Part shown: positions 23,335 through 23,335 of the stretch, one piece after another
Position numbering within the stretch: position 1 is the stretch's first letter
Layout of the letters: every line of letters starts with the position of its first letter
NCBI GenBank assembly: GCA_020049615.1
Contig: JAIFKN010000296.1
Coordinates: 1-23,335 of the forward strand
Source: a bacterium
GTDB taxonomy: Bacteria > Planctomycetota > UBA11346
Reading direction: 5' to 3'
Length of the DNA stretch: 23,335 nucleotides
Program-made: the position numbers and the translations under genes
The notes under the pieces: generated by a model
Databases searched by the model: none
What the model was told of the DNA's origin: nothing
Seen by the model: the letters and a program-made list of their open reading frames with translations, nothing else

Positions 23335-23335
23335 A

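Noticed and set aside
1..23335. CRISPR arrays, insertion sequences, prophage or integrase genes
   Set aside because: I saw no spaced direct repeats, transposase motifs, terminal inverted repeats or recombinase genes; the tRNA genes have no adjacent integrase or duplicated 3' end.

Overview
This is a GC-rich bacterial chromosome segment with tightly packed genes. It carries housekeeping genes at both ends (leuA, cysS, rpmB, tRNA-Leu, tRNA-Cys) and a block of carbohydrate-active genes in the middle. The make-up suggests a member of the PVC superphylum (Planctomycetota, Verrucomicrobiota, Kiritimatiellota or Lentisphaerota). The pointers are a bL28 with an altered N-terminal half, a CysRS with a non-canonical signature loop, an ABC-exporter permease of a type I associate with Planctomycetes, and a large set of glycoside hydrolases without SusC/SusD. 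The assignment is an inference from family memory, not a placement.

Region 1 (1-2250): leuA (minus, cut by the window edge) and cysS (minus). cysS is broken by a frameshift that looks like a 17-nt deletion of the HGGG motif codons. Upstream of cysS's neighbour lies an array of small hairpins and a short tandem repeat. Region 2 (2250-7840): a membrane exporter permease translationally coupled to a secreted protein with an internally duplicated 62-residue module; divergently, a MoeB/ThiF-rhodanese fusion; convergently, a metallophosphoesterase. Region 3 (7941-8058): tRNA-Leu(GAG) with a clear promoter and hairpin.

Region 4 (8172-18059) is the most interesting part. A minus-strand pair (an unassigned 744-aa protein, probably a helical-toroid glycosidase, then a GH95 enzyme) faces a plus-strand pair (a secreted beta-helix/FnIII/CBM9 protein, then a GHL6-type TIM-barrel protein with a trimerisation-like domain). 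GH95, and beta-helix and TIM-barrel families resembling GH141 and GH151, all include alpha-L-fucosidases, so a locus for a fucose-containing or related glycan is a reasonable hypothesis. Region 5 (18102-21518): an SGNH hydrolase and an EEP-family hydrolase in one operon, divergent from a GH43 enzyme, which could deacetylate and debranch xylan or arabinan side chains.

Region 6 (21524-23334): a small secreted protein, a small coiled-coil protein coupled to an N-acetyltransferase resembling short N-acetylglutamate synthases, rpmB and tRNA-Cys.

Two regulatory patterns recur. Four unrelated genes without a Shine-Dalgarno site have a TAnnnT box ending exactly 6-7 nt before the ATG, the geometry of leaderless transcription. 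Three other promoters share TTGAnn, a 15-nt spacer and a -10-like box, shorter than the usual 16-18 nt.
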